Assembly (NCBI RefSeq): GCF_025362475.1
Contig: NZ_JANYGH010000023.1
Span: forward strand, 1 to 64,000
Reading direction: 5' to 3'
DNA: 64,000 bases
Source: Mucilaginibacter sp.
GTDB lineage: Bacteria; Bacteroidota; Bacteroidia; Sphingobacteriales; Sphingobacteriaceae
Both the position numbers and the translations under genes were made by a program. The notes beneath the pieces were generated by a model that saw nothing but the letters and a program-made list of their open reading frames with translations, ran no database searches and was not told the origin of the DNA. Shown here piece after piece: positions 8,548 to 17,650 of the stretch (position 1 is its first letter; every line of letters starts with the position of its first letter).

Positions 8548-10764
8548 TTACTTCGCCCCCATCGCCAAATACCCGGCCAATGCGTTAATCCTCCCGGCTA
8601 CAACCCCTATCTGCTGCTTAACTTCATCCCAGTTACGTTGCTCAATAGCTTCGCGGATGCCGGGGAGCGTTTTGACACCATAGCCGGTGTAAAAGCCCGG
8701 CGCATAAATAGTGTGACGGTACCAGCTACGACGCGGCAAACCATCTACCGAAAGTAATTGCTGCTCGGCCTGGTAAAGTAACTTGTTTAGCTTATCATGG
8801 TCGCCGTTTTTAAGTGTAGCAGCGGTCCAATAAGTGGCCAGTTTATCCGCGCTTTTCTTTAATGAATCAAGGGCGCCGGTTAGTGGTTTAAAATCTATTT
8901 GCGGCACTTCGCTTTTAGCTGCCGGGGCCTTGTACAGGTGTGTTGGGTCGGCAGCCAGGGTATAGTCGTTGGCTTTTATCAGTTGGTTATCTATAGCAGT
9001 GGCTTCGCGGGTATCGTTTGCCAGTTTCGTTAATTCGGTAGCATACTTACTGATGGTAGTTTGCAGACTCCTGAAATCAAATGGCAGTACATCGGCATCT
9101 GCCATACGCAATACCGAGTGACCGGCAGTTTGCGATAGCGCCACGCCATAAGCAAAATCAGGGTCTTTAAAGCGTTTGTAATCATCAAAGGAATCATAAA
9201 TAGAGTGGTATTCGCCACCGCCATCTTCTCCACCGAAACCAAAATCAAGCGTAGGGATGCCCAGATGCTGCAGGAATGATGAGAAATCTGATCCTGAACC
9301 CAGCGCTTCCAGCTTCTCGCCCTTACGTTCCAAAATTTCTTTTTTATCGCTGGTTGATTTGGCATTAACCAATTCCATTGCCTTTTTACGATCAAACACA
9401 CTCACTTTGGTTTGCGGGTCGGTTATGCCGCGGGTTATCTCGTCAATAAAGCTTTCCAATGCCTGCGAACCGCCTGCACCTAAAAACCCGCGACCATTAC
9501 TATCTGAGTTGATATAAACCACAGCCTTTTGCTGCAATTCCTTATCATGATCTTCTGCAAACTCGGTAGAGCCTAATAAACCAGGTTCTTCCCCGTCCCA
9601 TGAGCAATAAATAATGCTACGCTTTGGTTTCCAGCCGGTTTTAAGCAGGTCGCCGAGGGCTTTTGTTTCCTCAATCATGGCGGCTTGTCCGCTTATGGGG
9701 TCGTTGGCTCCGTTTACCCAGGCATCATGGTGGTTACCGCGCATTACCCACTCATCGGGATACGTGGAGCCTTTAATTTGGGCTATTACATCATAGGCCG
9801 GTACCATATCCCAGTTAAATTCCATTTTAAGGTGTACCGTTGCTTTACCCCCACCAATATGGTAAGTTATAGGCAGGGATCCGGCCCAGCCTGCCGGCGC
9901 AACCGGACCATCCAAGGCGGCCAGTAAAGGTTGTGCATCATGATAACTGATGGGCAGCACCGGTATTTTCAATATTGTGGTGGCATCTTTCCTATCCAGG
10001 CGTTTGGCATCTTTGGTAGCACCAACACCCGGTGTAAGCGGATCGCCGGGATAGATCACCATATCCATCACCGAACCCCGCTGCACGCCAAATTCATTTT
10101 TATAGGCTCCTTTTGGATACACATCACCCGCCGAGTAACCATCATCAGCAGGATCTGAATAAATGATACAGCCAATGGCCCCATGCTCATAGGCTACCTT
10201 TGGCTTTATGCCACGCCATGAGCGGCCATATTTGGCAATTACTATTTTACCTTTTACATCAATGCCCATGGCAGCCAGCTTCTCGTAATCATCCGGCAAT
10301 CCATAGTTTACAAATACCAGCTCACCATTCACATCACCATCAGCACTCCAGGCGTTATAGGTTGGCAACTGGTTGGGCTGCCCCGATGTTCCATCCTCTG
10401 CCAGCGCGGGCTCTTTTAATAAAGCGGTATAGCTTGCCGGGCCGGAAAGTTCCAGCACCCTTGTTTTGGGCGTAGGGTAAAGTACAGTATAGGTTTCTAT
10501 ATGTGCATCAAGCCCATAGCTTTTATACATGGCCAATATTTTTTCGGCTACGGCCTTGCTGCCCGGCGAACCTATATTATGCGGAAATGCCGAAAGCGTT
10601 TTAATGGTTTCGCCAATACGTTGCGCGCTCAGGGATGCATCAAATGATTTTTCGGCAGCCAATTGTTTGGCCGACGATGCCGGGGTGAAGCCGATTAATG
10701 TTTTTTGCTGCGCGAAAGCAGTGGCAGAAAGCGCCAGTAAACCAAGAGTAAGGGTTTTCTTCAT
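8548..10764 (-). CDS. M28 family peptidase, glutamate carboxypeptidase II-like, exported
   Basis: The chosen start (ATG complementary to 10762-10764) opens a signal peptide, MKKTLTLGLLALSATAFAQQ; the open frame continues 19 codons further upstream but those lack a signal. The 738-residue protein has the GCPII layout: a PA domain (GKIVIAKYGRSWRGIK, AIGCIIYSDPADDG), then the co-catalytic zinc peptidase domain with HHDAWVNGANDP, WDGEEPGLLGSTEFAED and EYHSIYDSFDDY, then a helical dimerization domain. It should act in the periplasm on acidic or dipeptide substrates; the specificity is not visible. Confidence 0.93.
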   Translation of the reverse strand: MKKTLTLGLLALSATAFAQQKTLIGFTPASSAKQLAAEKSFDASLSAQRIGETIKTLSAFPHNIGSPGSKAVAEKILAMYKSYGLDAHIETYTVLYPTPKTRVLELSGPASYTALLKEPALAEDGTSGQPNQLPTYNAWSADGDVNGELVFVNYGLPDDYEKLAAMGIDVKGKIVIAKYGRSWRGIKPKVAYEHGAIGCIIYSDPADDGYSAGDVYPKGAYKNEFGVQRGSVMDMVIYPGDPLTPGVGATKDAKRLDRKDATTILKIPVLPISYHDAQPLLAALDGPVAPAGWAGSLPITYHIGGGKATVHLKMEFNWDMVPAYDVIAQIKGSTYPDEWVMRGNHHDAWVNGANDPISGQAAMIEETKALGDLLKTGWKPKRSIIYCSWDGEEPGLLGSTEFAEDHDKELQQKAVVYINSDSNGRGFLGAGGSQALESFIDEITRGITDPQTKVSVFDRKKAMELVNAKSTSDKKEILERKGEKLEALGSGSDFSSFLQHLGIPTLDFGFGGEDGGGEYHSIYDSFDDYKRFKDPDFAYGVALSQTAGHSVLRMADADVLPFDFRSLQTTISKYATELTKLANDTREATAIDNQLIKANDYTLAADPTHLYKAPAAKSEVPQIDFKPLTGALDSLKKSADKLATYWTAATLKNGDHDKLNKLLYQAEQQLLSVDGLPRRSWYRHTIYAPGFYTGYGVKTLPGIREAIEQRNWDEVKQQIGVVAGRINALAGYLAMGAK

Positions 10765-10958
10765 GACAATGTATATGGTTGATGCGTGAAGATAGTAAAT
10801 TTGGCATAGATTATATTTCATGGGATGTAAAAATGGTGATGGGCTGAGTTGGATGCCGATTATAGGTATTACCGTATAAAACCGGCAGTTCCTTTTACTT
10901 AATAGACTTAAACTTTATGCCTCATCAATATTTGTTTGTTATTTAGTAAAATAACAAA

Positions 10959-11351
10959 ATGGTACATAAAGAAATAGTTTCAGGGATTGAACTAACCTTA
11001 ACCAATGCTCAAGAGATACTGAGTATGGGAGGTCCATATACAGTTGATGTTTACAAGGGTGATAAGCTGATATCAGACAATTGTATTGCTGATAACTTTA
11101 TTTTCAAAGAAGATTTAAAGCTTTTGTTTTTTGTAAAATATCATCAAATCAATTCATTTCCATACTTCACTATTAACTTTTATAATATTGACAATGACAC
11201 TGTATTTGAATTTTACAGGGAATTTGACATGCTGCATTTAAAACAATTTTTAAGCTCGAGTGAACTTGAAATACACATTGCCTTTCATGGACAATTTAAC
11301 TACCAAGGGCAAATATTTAATATTGATAACGAGGATTTTAGACAAGTTTAA
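10959..11351 (+). CDS. Hypothetical protein, 130 residues
   Basis: No family is recognised. The sequence is rich in aromatic and acidic residues and in predicted beta-strand (YTVDVYKGDKLISDNCIADN, FPYFTINFYNIDND). There is no signal peptide or membrane segment. It starts at an ATG preceded by an AT-rich stretch and is a single gene between the divergent M28 gene and uvrD. Confidence 0.55.
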   Translation: MVHKEIVSGIELTLTNAQEILSMGGPYTVDVYKGDKLISDNCIADNFIFKEDLKLLFFVKYHQINSFPYFTINFYNIDNDTVFEFYREFDMLHLKQFLSSSELEIHIAFHGQFNYQGQIFNIDNEDFRQV

Positions 11352-11506
11352 ATTTCAGACTTCCCGATTGGCTAAAAAGCCAAATTTTCTTTTATCCACC
11401 TTTAAATCACCATTGTTAATATTTTTATCACGTCCACCGGCAATCTTACTTTCCCCTTTCGTCGCAAAACCTTAATTTCGCTGTTTCAAGAAAAGAGGAA
11501 AAGATT

Positions 11507-11752
11507 TTGGATTATTTACAGGGTTTAAACCCCGAACAACGGGCAGCGGTAGAACAAACTGAAGGACCGGTGATGATCATTGCCGGTGCCGGATCTGGCA
11601 AAACAAGGGTAATTACCTACAGGGTGGCCCACCTTATTCGTAAAGGTGTGGATTCATTTAATATACTGGTTTTAACATTTACCAATAAAGCCGCGCGCGA
11701 AATGCGCGAACGTATTACCCATGTAGTGGGTGGCGAGGCTAAAAACATCTGA
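11507..11752 (+). CDS. uvrD: UvrD/PcrA helicase, 5' part before a frameshift
   Basis: Translation starts at TTG 11507, preceded by a good ribosome binding site (AGAGGAAA). The 81 residues contain the Q-motif ([16 protein letters not shown]), Walker A AGAGSGKT at residues 26-33 and motif Ia ([16 protein letters not shown]). The frame then meets TGA at 11750-11752 right after EAKNI. UvrD relatives continue here with IWMGTFHS, so the sequence ATC-TG-ATG is missing one G of a TGG codon. This fragment alone could bind nucleotide but not unwind DNA. Confidence 0.85.
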   Translation: MDYLQGLNPEQRAAVEQTEGPVMIIAGAGSGKTRVITYRVAHLIRKGVDSFNILVLTFTNKAAREMRERITHVVGGEAKNI

Positions 11753-13800
11753 TGGGTACCTTCCACTCGGTTTTTGCCAAGCTGTTACGTGTAGAAGCCG
11801 AAAAAATTGGCTACCCAAGTAACTTTACCATTTATGATACCGACGATAGCAAAAGCGTACTGCGTGCCATTATCAAAGAATTAAACCTTGATGATAAGCT
11901 ATATGCCGTAAACTTTGTACTTAACCGTATCTCCGCATCAAAAAATAACCTGATCTCGTTTAGGGAATACAATAAAAATGAGCAGATCCAGGCCGATGAT
12001 ATGTCGACAGGCCGCGGGCAACTGGGCAAAATTTACGAGATGTATGCCACCCGTTGCTTCCGTGCCGGCGCTATGGATTTTGACGATTTGCTGTACAAAA
12101 CCAACGAGTTGCTTAAACTGCATCCCGAAGTACTAAACAAATACCAGCACAAGTTTAAATACCTGATGGTGGATGAGTACCAGGATACCAACTTTTCGCA
12201 ATACCTTATTGTGAAAAAACTGGCAGCTGTTAACGAGAATTTATGCGTTGTAGGTGATGACGCGCAAAGTATTTACGCATTTCGTGGAGCCAACATTCAA
12301 AACATCCTCAACTTTGAAAAGGATTACCCGGATTTGAAGGTATTTAAGCTGGAGCAAAACTACCGGTCGACACAAAATATTGTGCATGTAGCCAACAGTA
12401 TCATCAGCAATAATAAAGAGCAGCTTAAAAAGAACGTTTTCAGCGAAAAGGAAGCGGGAGATAAAATAAAAATAATGCGCGCCTTCAGCGATAACGAAGA
12501 AGGTAAAATGGTGGCTGAGGCTATTATGCAGGACAGGAGCCTGAAAGGTAAAAACTGGAATAATTTTGCCATTCTTTACCGTACCAACGCGCAGTCGCGT
12601 TCCATGGAGGAGGCTCTGCGCAAGCTGGGGATTCCTTATAAAATATATGGTGGCTTGTCCTTTTATCAGCGAAAAGAGATCAAGGATCTGATAGGCTACT
12701 TCCGCCTTACTTTTAACCCTAATGATGAGGAAGCGCTTAAACGTGTTATCAACTACCCTAAAAGGGGCATAGGCGATACCACGGTTGACAAGATCATTGT
12801 AAGTGCCGATCATCACAAAGTTACCCCCTGGGAGGTGATTGTGGATCCGGTTCAATATTTTGATGGGAAAGCATCCCCATCACTGAGCAACTTTGCCACT
12901 ATGATTCAAAGTTTCCAGGTTTTGACAAAAACAAAATCGGCATATGAATCGGCATTGTACATAGCCCAACACTCGGGCCTGCTTAAAGATCTTTACGAGG
13001 ATAAATCTGTAGAGGGGTTAAACCGCTATGAGAATATACAGGAATTACTGAATGGTATCAAGGAGTTTAGCGAGCGCGAAGACATAGAAGAAAAAGGTCT
13101 GGACATATTTATGCAGGATATTGCCCTGCTCACTAATGATGACAAGGACAAGAATAAAGATGCTGATACAGTATCGCTCATGACCATTCACAGTAGTAAG
13201 GGCTTAGAGTTTTCGCAGGTGCATGTGGTAGGTTTAGAAGAAAATCTTTTCCCATCCCAGATGTCGCTCAATTCCCGCAGTGATCTGGAAGAAGAACGAC
13301 GACTGTTTTACGTGGCTGTAACCCGTGCCGAAACTAAGCTTACCATAAGCTATGCTACTTCGCGTTTTAAATTTGGCACACTCATTAGCTGCGAACCAAG
13401 CCGCTTTTTGGATGAAATAGATGCCAAATACCTTGAACTGGATTACAGCGCCAAAACAACTACAAGCAACAATCCGTTTTTTGATGACGACCGCAAGGCC
13501 TGGACCAGTGGTAAACAAGCTGATGCTTTTTCAAAACCAAAACCGGCAACATCCGCGCCTGTAAAAACCACATCAATTTTGGCAAAAGCGCACGTAGTAT
13601 CGCCAGATTTTAAACCGTCTGATACATCAAACCTGCAGGTGGGTATGGAAGTTGAGCACGAGCGTTTTGGTTTTGGCAAGGTGCAAAGCCTGGAGGGAAC
13701 GAAGCCCGATATCAAGGCTACTATATTTTTTAAAGAAATTGGCCAAAAGCAACTGCTACTTAAATTTGCAAAGTTGAGTATTATCAATAATATGGCTTAG
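11752..13800 (+). CDS. uvrD: UvrD/PcrA helicase, 3' part after a frameshift
   Basis: The remaining 682 residues follow in another frame, starting [20 protein letters not shown]. They contain the helicase motifs VDEYQDTN (II), GDDAQSIYAFRGA (III), LEQNYRST (IV), TIHSSKGLEF (V) and VAVTRAE (VI), plus a C-terminal Tudor-like tail (GMEVEHERFGFGKVQSLEG). Stop and start overlap as TGATG, so re-initiation could make a separate second chain, but without Walker A it should be inactive on its own. UvrD/PcrA unwinds DNA in excision repair and clears stalled complexes. A one-base sequencing error is the simplest explanation. Confidence 0.88.
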   Translation: MGTFHSVFAKLLRVEAEKIGYPSNFTIYDTDDSKSVLRAIIKELNLDDKLYAVNFVLNRISASKNNLISFREYNKNEQIQADDMSTGRGQLGKIYEMYATRCFRAGAMDFDDLLYKTNELLKLHPEVLNKYQHKFKYLMVDEYQDTNFSQYLIVKKLAAVNENLCVVGDDAQSIYAFRGANIQNILNFEKDYPDLKVFKLEQNYRSTQNIVHVANSIISNNKEQLKKNVFSEKEAGDKIKIMRAFSDNEEGKMVAEAIMQDRSLKGKNWNNFAILYRTNAQSRSMEEALRKLGIPYKIYGGLSFYQRKEIKDLIGYFRLTFNPNDEEALKRVINYPKRGIGDTTVDKIIVSADHHKVTPWEVIVDPVQYFDGKASPSLSNFATMIQSFQVLTKTKSAYESALYIAQHSGLLKDLYEDKSVEGLNRYENIQELLNGIKEFSEREDIEEKGLDIFMQDIALLTNDDKDKNKDADTVSLMTIHSSKGLEFSQVHVVGLEENLFPSQMSLNSRSDLEEERRLFYVAVTRAETKLTISYATSRFKFGTLISCEPSRFLDEIDAKYLELDYSAKTTTSNNPFFDDDRKAWTSGKQADAFSKPKPATSAPVKTTSILAKAHVVSPDFKPSDTSNLQVGMEVEHERFGFGKVQSLEGTKPDIKATIFFKEIGQKQLLLKFAKLSIINNMA

Positions 13801-13938
13801 AAAGCCGCCCCAATTTTCGTGTATTTTTTTCCCCGTTTTGGAATAATTGTGCTTTGAAGACATATATTTAAAGCTAAATTAATAATGGCATAACGTTTGG
13901 ATATCTTTTATTAACTGATTAATTATAGATAACCGAAC

Positions 13939-14307
13939 ATGAGCGACATCACTAAAAAAAAGACCAACAAATTTGTAGGTAAAAACATCAGAACCTTGCG
14001 TCATCAGCACGGTTGGAGCCAGGAAGATGTGGCAAACCGTTTAGGTATTTCTATCCCTGCATTTTCAAAAATTGAAACGGGTGTAACGGATATTAACTTA
14101 TCGCGGTTGGAACAAATTGCAAACATTTTTGAGCTTAACGTGGTGAACCTTCTTGCACTCGATGCAGGGGAAATTGATCTTACTCCATCAAACCTCAGTA
14201 TCGCCCAAAAGAAGCTGGTTGACCGCGAATCGGAAATTGCAAACCTGCAGCGTAAAGTGATTTTACTTTATGAAGAACTGCGTGGTAAAAGCGCTTTAGC
14301 TGTTTAG
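13939..14307 (+). CDS. Xre-family helix-turn-helix regulator
   Basis: This 122-residue protein has an Xre HTH at about residues 14-68 (GKNIRTLRHQHGWSQEDVA, then LGISIPAFSKIETGVTDINL) and a C-terminal heptad-like helix (LVDRESEIANLQRKVILLYE) suited to dimerization. It follows uvrD by 138 bases and is probably its own transcription unit. The target genes are unknown. Confidence 0.88.
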   Translation: MSDITKKKTNKFVGKNIRTLRHQHGWSQEDVANRLGISIPAFSKIETGVTDINLSRLEQIANIFELNVVNLLALDAGEIDLTPSNLSIAQKKLVDRESEIANLQRKVILLYEELRGKSALAV

Positions 14308-14539
14308 TTATGGTAATGTGTGTTGTAAAACTTACATTTACACATACTTGATATACTAATTGCTACATTTATTTTAATGGCATTATTTTTCTTGTTAAAT
14401 ATTGATTAATATTATTTAACAAGAAGAAACTTTTGTAAAATTTAATGGTTGTATTAAACTTTAAAGGTTAATACCATTATTATTTAACTTTTTGGAGTAA
14501 AAATTGTTACATGCTTTTCACCCAGAAAAACATGTACTT

Positions 14540-14845
14540 ATGTCAAATTACCTGATATCTATTTCAAAAAACGAGGCGCTAAAGGACGGAACTATTCATG
14601 ATCCTAACAGCAAGCTTAAGGTGAAGGCCTATGATATGCTGAAATCAAAGTTTAAACCCTGTAAAGGCGAATTAAGGTTTTTTGTTACTGCAGGCGATGA
14701 AACCATCGCTTTTGAAACCCAGGGCTACAACAAAAAACACCGCCAGTTGCTTATCTTACAAATGATATCATGGTATTGTATTTACCTTGGCCTTTTTGAA
14801 GCCCAAATACACTCTACTTTTCCTATAGCTTTTAATCTGAATTAG
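14540..14845 (+). CDS. Hypothetical protein, about 101 residues
   Basis: The frame is open from a TTG at 14504, but the ATG at 14540 (MSNYLISISKNEALKDG) is the more likely start. No family is recognised. It looks like a small soluble alpha/beta protein (KPCKGELRFFVTAGDETIAF, then RQLLILQMISWYCIYLGLF). It has no signal peptide. It lies downstream of the Xre gene with about 230 AT-rich bases between them. Confidence 0.5.
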   Translation: MSNYLISISKNEALKDGTIHDPNSKLKVKAYDMLKSKFKPCKGELRFFVTAGDETIAFETQGYNKKHRQLLILQMISWYCIYLGLFEAQIHSTFPIAFNLN

Positions 14846-14865
14846 TTTTTTAGAGCAAGGAGCAA

Positions 14866-15229
14866 GGATTTTGGGAGTAAGGATTTTTGGACAAAGGATT
14901 TTCGGACGAAGGACTTTTAGAGCAAGGAGCAAGGATTCTTAGAGCAAGAACCAAAGGACTTTCAGAGAAAGGACGAAAGACGAAAAAATAAAGTATAAAA
15001 TATAAAAAAACGGCCGGTGTATACCGTCCGTTTTTTGTTTAGCCATCATGAAAGCTCAAAGCATATCGGCTTAACCCTTCAAGATAAATCATAGAATCCG
15101 AAATCCCCCTTTATCTTTTGTCTGAAAGTCCTTTGTCCGAAAGCCTTTTGTCCAAAAATCCTTCGTCTAAAAGTCCTTTGTCCAAAACTCCTTGCTCCTT
15201 ACTCCAAAAAAAACCCTTGCTCCAAAAAT
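14866..15229. repeat. Low-complexity inverted repeat arms flanking a terminator
   Basis: The left arm (about 14866-14990) is a purine-rich string of variants of GGACAAAGGATTTTCGGACG, AGAGCAAGGAGCAAGGA and similar. The right arm (about 15107-15229) is the pyrimidine-rich counterpart (CCTTTGTCCAAAACTCC, TCCTTGCTCCTTACTCC). The arms are imperfect reverse complements in shuffled order. They occupy most of the space between two convergent genes. Related short strings recur at 25370-25475 and 28175-28200. Confidence 0.7.
15004..15036. terminator. Hairpin terminator between convergent genes
   Basis: ACGGCCGGT and ACCGTCCGT pair around a GTAT loop with one mismatch, flanked by A-runs on the left and T-runs on the right. 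It can serve both the + strand gene ending at 14845 and the minus-strand gene ending at 15230. Confidence 0.75.
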
Positions 15230-16669
15230 CTACGTAGTCGTAGTACGCGATGGGTTATGTAGCATGTCGCTCATATCAATGATCTTTTCATCAATCTCTG
15301 ATACGCATTTGTCCATCATTGAGATACATTCATGTTGATCTACCAAACCTTCCTTTTCAAGGTTGATAAGGCCGCGTAGCGTGGCTATAGGGCCCCTTAT
15401 CTGGTGCGAGAGGTATGAGGAGTGCTCTGACAGCTTTCTGTTCTTAATCTGGAGATCTTTGGTACGCTCATCAATGATCTCTTCCAGGTGGTGGTTAATG
15501 CGGTCGAGGTTGTCCTTCTGCCGGGATACTTCCCCATTAAGCAAGGTAAGCTGCGAATTGGTTTTAGCTTTGCGTTTTACATTACCAACCAATAGCCCTA
15601 TTACAACAAGCAAAAGGCCTGCAACTATAGTTACGGCCCAAAACTTGGTACGATCATACGCCTGCCGCTCGGCTACGCGCTCATTTTCTTTTATCTGCTC
15701 TTCCTGCTTGCGGGTAGCCTCAATCAGTTTCATTTGCACCGAAGTATTGGTCTTGAAAGTTGCACTATCAACCCGGTAAATCTCCCGCAAATAAAACAGC
15801 GCCTCATTATAGTTTTTACGATTATAAGCCAATTCATAATTGGTGTGCTTATAATCATACTCAAGCTTAGGGTCATTAATCAGTTGGGTATAGGCAACGC
15901 CTTCCTTAACAATCTTTTCTGCCTCATCGAATTTTTGCTGGTTCATATATAATGAGGCCAGCGTAAGGTCGATACTTGCAATCGGCTCGTTCAAATCAAG
16001 GTGCTTAGCGGCCGCGTTGGCCTCCAGTAGCATGGCTAAAGCTTTATCGTATTGGTTCAACTTAAAATAAACTACTCCAATATTCTGTCCGCATTGAATT
16101 AAGTTTACAGAATCTTTTAGCTTGGAAAATATCGCTTTGCTTTGGCCATAGTATTTTAAAGCCTGGGTATAACTATTTCTGCGTGTATAAACGTTTCCTA
16201 TATTTAAATTAAGGGCCGCAATTAAGCTTACATTATTAATTTTATTCGCGATAGCCAACGATTTAAAAAAATAATCCAGTGATTTGTTGGTATCATGGTC
16301 ACGGTAAATATTACCCATGTTATTGTAAACCTTTGCCTCACCCCCCAAATTATTAGCCTTTGTAAAAAAAGCCACCGCGTTTAAATAATTGCTAAATGCC
16401 TTTTCTGCCTGGTCCATGTAAAACATGGCCAAGCCGGTAACCCTGTACGCCTCGGCTATACCGTTGTTATAGTTTATTTTGCGAGCCAGAACCATTGCCC
16501 TGTTTGCATCTGAAAGCGTTTGCTGAGGCTGGGTTAAGCGGTTATCATACGCTTGCTTATTAATGCGTATAACCTCACTTGTATCTCCTGTAATTGCCTC
16601 ACCTAAATCTTTCGCATGTAAAGTAACCGCCGTACAAAAAAATAAAAGAAATACAAAGGCTTTTTTCAT
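15230..16669 (-). CDS. TPR-repeat membrane protein with a HisKA-like domain but no ATPase domain
   Basis: The 479-residue protein has a signal peptide (MKKAFVFLLFFCTAVTLHA), some six tetratricopeptide repeats (about residues 50-310; for example AKVYNNMGNIYRDHDTNKSL), one membrane segment (about 335-357, VTIVAGLLLVVIGLLVGNV), a coiled coil, and a helix resembling the phospho-acceptor region of histidine kinases (SSYLSHQIRGPIATLRG). The frame ends about 60 residues later, and the HATPase_c domain is missing. It therefore cannot phosphorylate itself; it may be trans-phosphorylated, or signal by protein contact. It is divergent from the secreted-peptide cluster, which makes it a candidate receptor; that link is inferred from position. 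Confidence 0.85.
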   Translation of the reverse strand: MKKAFVFLLFFCTAVTLHAKDLGEAITGDTSEVIRINKQAYDNRLTQPQQTLSDANRAMVLARKINYNNGIAEAYRVTGLAMFYMDQAEKAFSNYLNAVAFFTKANNLGGEAKVYNNMGNIYRDHDTNKSLDYFFKSLAIANKINNVSLIAALNLNIGNVYTRRNSYTQALKYYGQSKAIFSKLKDSVNLIQCGQNIGVVYFKLNQYDKALAMLLEANAAAKHLDLNEPIASIDLTLASLYMNQQKFDEAEKIVKEGVAYTQLINDPKLEYDYKHTNYELAYNRKNYNEALFYLREIYRVDSATFKTNTSVQMKLIEATRKQEEQIKENERVAERQAYDRTKFWAVTIVAGLLLVVIGLLVGNVKRKAKTNSQLTLLNGEVSRQKDNLDRINHHLEEIIDERTKDLQIKNRKLSEHSSYLSHQIRGPIATLRGLINLEKEGLVDQHECISMMDKCVSEIDEKIIDMSDMLHNPSRTTTT

Positions 16670-17237
16670 TAAAACACTGTTACGTTATATTGAATGTGAA
16701 AGTTATAAATTATACTGATATATACCTAAAACATCAGTAAAAACATTGTTGAAAATTATTTTATATTTATTAATAGAAAATTAAAAAACATATTTATATT
16801 TGCATTGTTAAATAACTGATATACAGTTAATTAATTGAGTATTATTGTGTATTTTGTAATATTTTTTGACATAAAAATAACGTTTCAAACTACGATTTAA
16901 AGTAGTGAAAAAAATCAAACGGCATTAATATGTTACTTAGTTTACCAATATGCTACCTAATGATGAATAAAATTAAAAGTATAACAATTCTTTTTTCTTA
17001 ACAATTGGGTATAGTGTTTAAAAATAACAATTTATTTCAACAAAAATGTAAAAAAAAATATGAATAAAACTGTAAATATCTTACCATATTTTGATCAGTT
17101 TTTTTCACAAAAAAGAGAGTAAATCTTAATCTAAAACAATTTTTACAGACCGGTAAATTTACCGCAACGTATTATTGGGCACATATGGTTAATTATTACT
17201 TAACAATTTAGAATACTAATATAAAATATTTATATAT
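16670..17237. other. AT-rich divergent intergenic region
   Basis: These 568 bases separate the TPR-HisKA gene from the peptide cluster. They are extremely AT rich with many homopolymer runs. One 20-codon frame (17060-17122) lacks an export signal or family resemblance and is not accepted as a gene. The only distinct site seen is the palindrome at 17151-17164. No consensus TAnnTTTG box was found near the first peptide gene. Confidence 0.6.
17151..17164. promoter_or_regulatory. Perfect 14-base palindrome upstream of the peptide cluster
   Basis: CGGTAAATTTACCG is a perfect inverted repeat 73 bases before the first peptide start. Its GC-capped ends stand out in an AT-rich region. It may be an operator for a dimeric regulator; no direct evidence. 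Confidence 0.4.
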
Positions 17238-17393
17238 ATGAAAAAAATCATCCTTTTAGCGTTGCTTGCATCAGGCACAGGAGTTTTATCATCAGCGGTT
17301 TTATTATCGCCAAAAAAAGCCGAACAGCCTATGGCCACCAGCTTTATAAAAAACGACCATGGGTTTAAAAAAGACCTGGCTTTTGCCGACTAA
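17238..17393 (+). CDS. Small secreted peptide 1, KDLxxAD family
   Basis: This 51-residue precursor begins with a lysine pair and a hydrophobic stretch (MKKIILLALLASGTGVLSSA) that reads as a Sec signal, and ends in HGFKKDLAFAD immediately before the stop. The final motif K-K-D-L-A-x-A-D is shared by the next four genes although the middle parts differ. It is the first gene of the tandem cluster, with 69 bases to the second. No family is known to me; a secreted signalling or structural peptide is the working idea. Acceptance rests on the conserved ends, since the gene is short. Confidence 0.75.
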   Translation: MKKIILLALLASGTGVLSSAVLLSPKKAEQPMATSFIKNDHGFKKDLAFAD

Positions 17394-17462
17394 TCTTTTA
17401 TAAATCCAGAACAAACATTAAAAATTAAGACAGTCCAATATTCAAAATATTATTTAACGACC

Positions 17463-17606
17463 ATGAAAAAGTTAATCACAATCATCTTGGCTATTTTATT
17501 CACCGGCGCCATCTCCTCATGCCAAAAAGAAAGGGTTGCCCCTGAAACTGCAGCATTACATTCATTTGGCTCAAGTGCAAGAAGAGACCTTGGTACAGCT
17601 GATTAA
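17463..17606 (+). CDS. Small secreted peptide 2, KDLxxAD family, lipoprotein-like
   Basis: This 47-residue precursor has a signal ending in AISSC, which fits a lipobox with the acylated cysteine at residue 20 (I-S-S-C). The short remainder runs to SSARRDLGTAD at the stop. If lipidated, the C-terminal motif would be displayed from a membrane, unlike the other members. It starts with MKKLITIILAILF and is 44 bases from the third gene, with no terminator between. Confidence 0.75.
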   Translation: MKKLITIILAILFTGAISSCQKERVAPETAALHSFGSSARRDLGTAD

Positions 17607-17650
17607 TCTTAAACATGATTTATAAAAACATTTAAAAAATTAAAAACGAC

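Noticed and set aside
10200..10475. Long + frames opposite the M28 peptidase
   Set aside because: They are shadows of a strongly supported minus-strand gene and show no protein-family pattern.
17060..17122. 20-codon frame upstream of the peptide cluster (MNKTVNILPYF start)
   Set aside because: It lacks a signal peptide and the K-x-D-L motif of its neighbours; too short to support.
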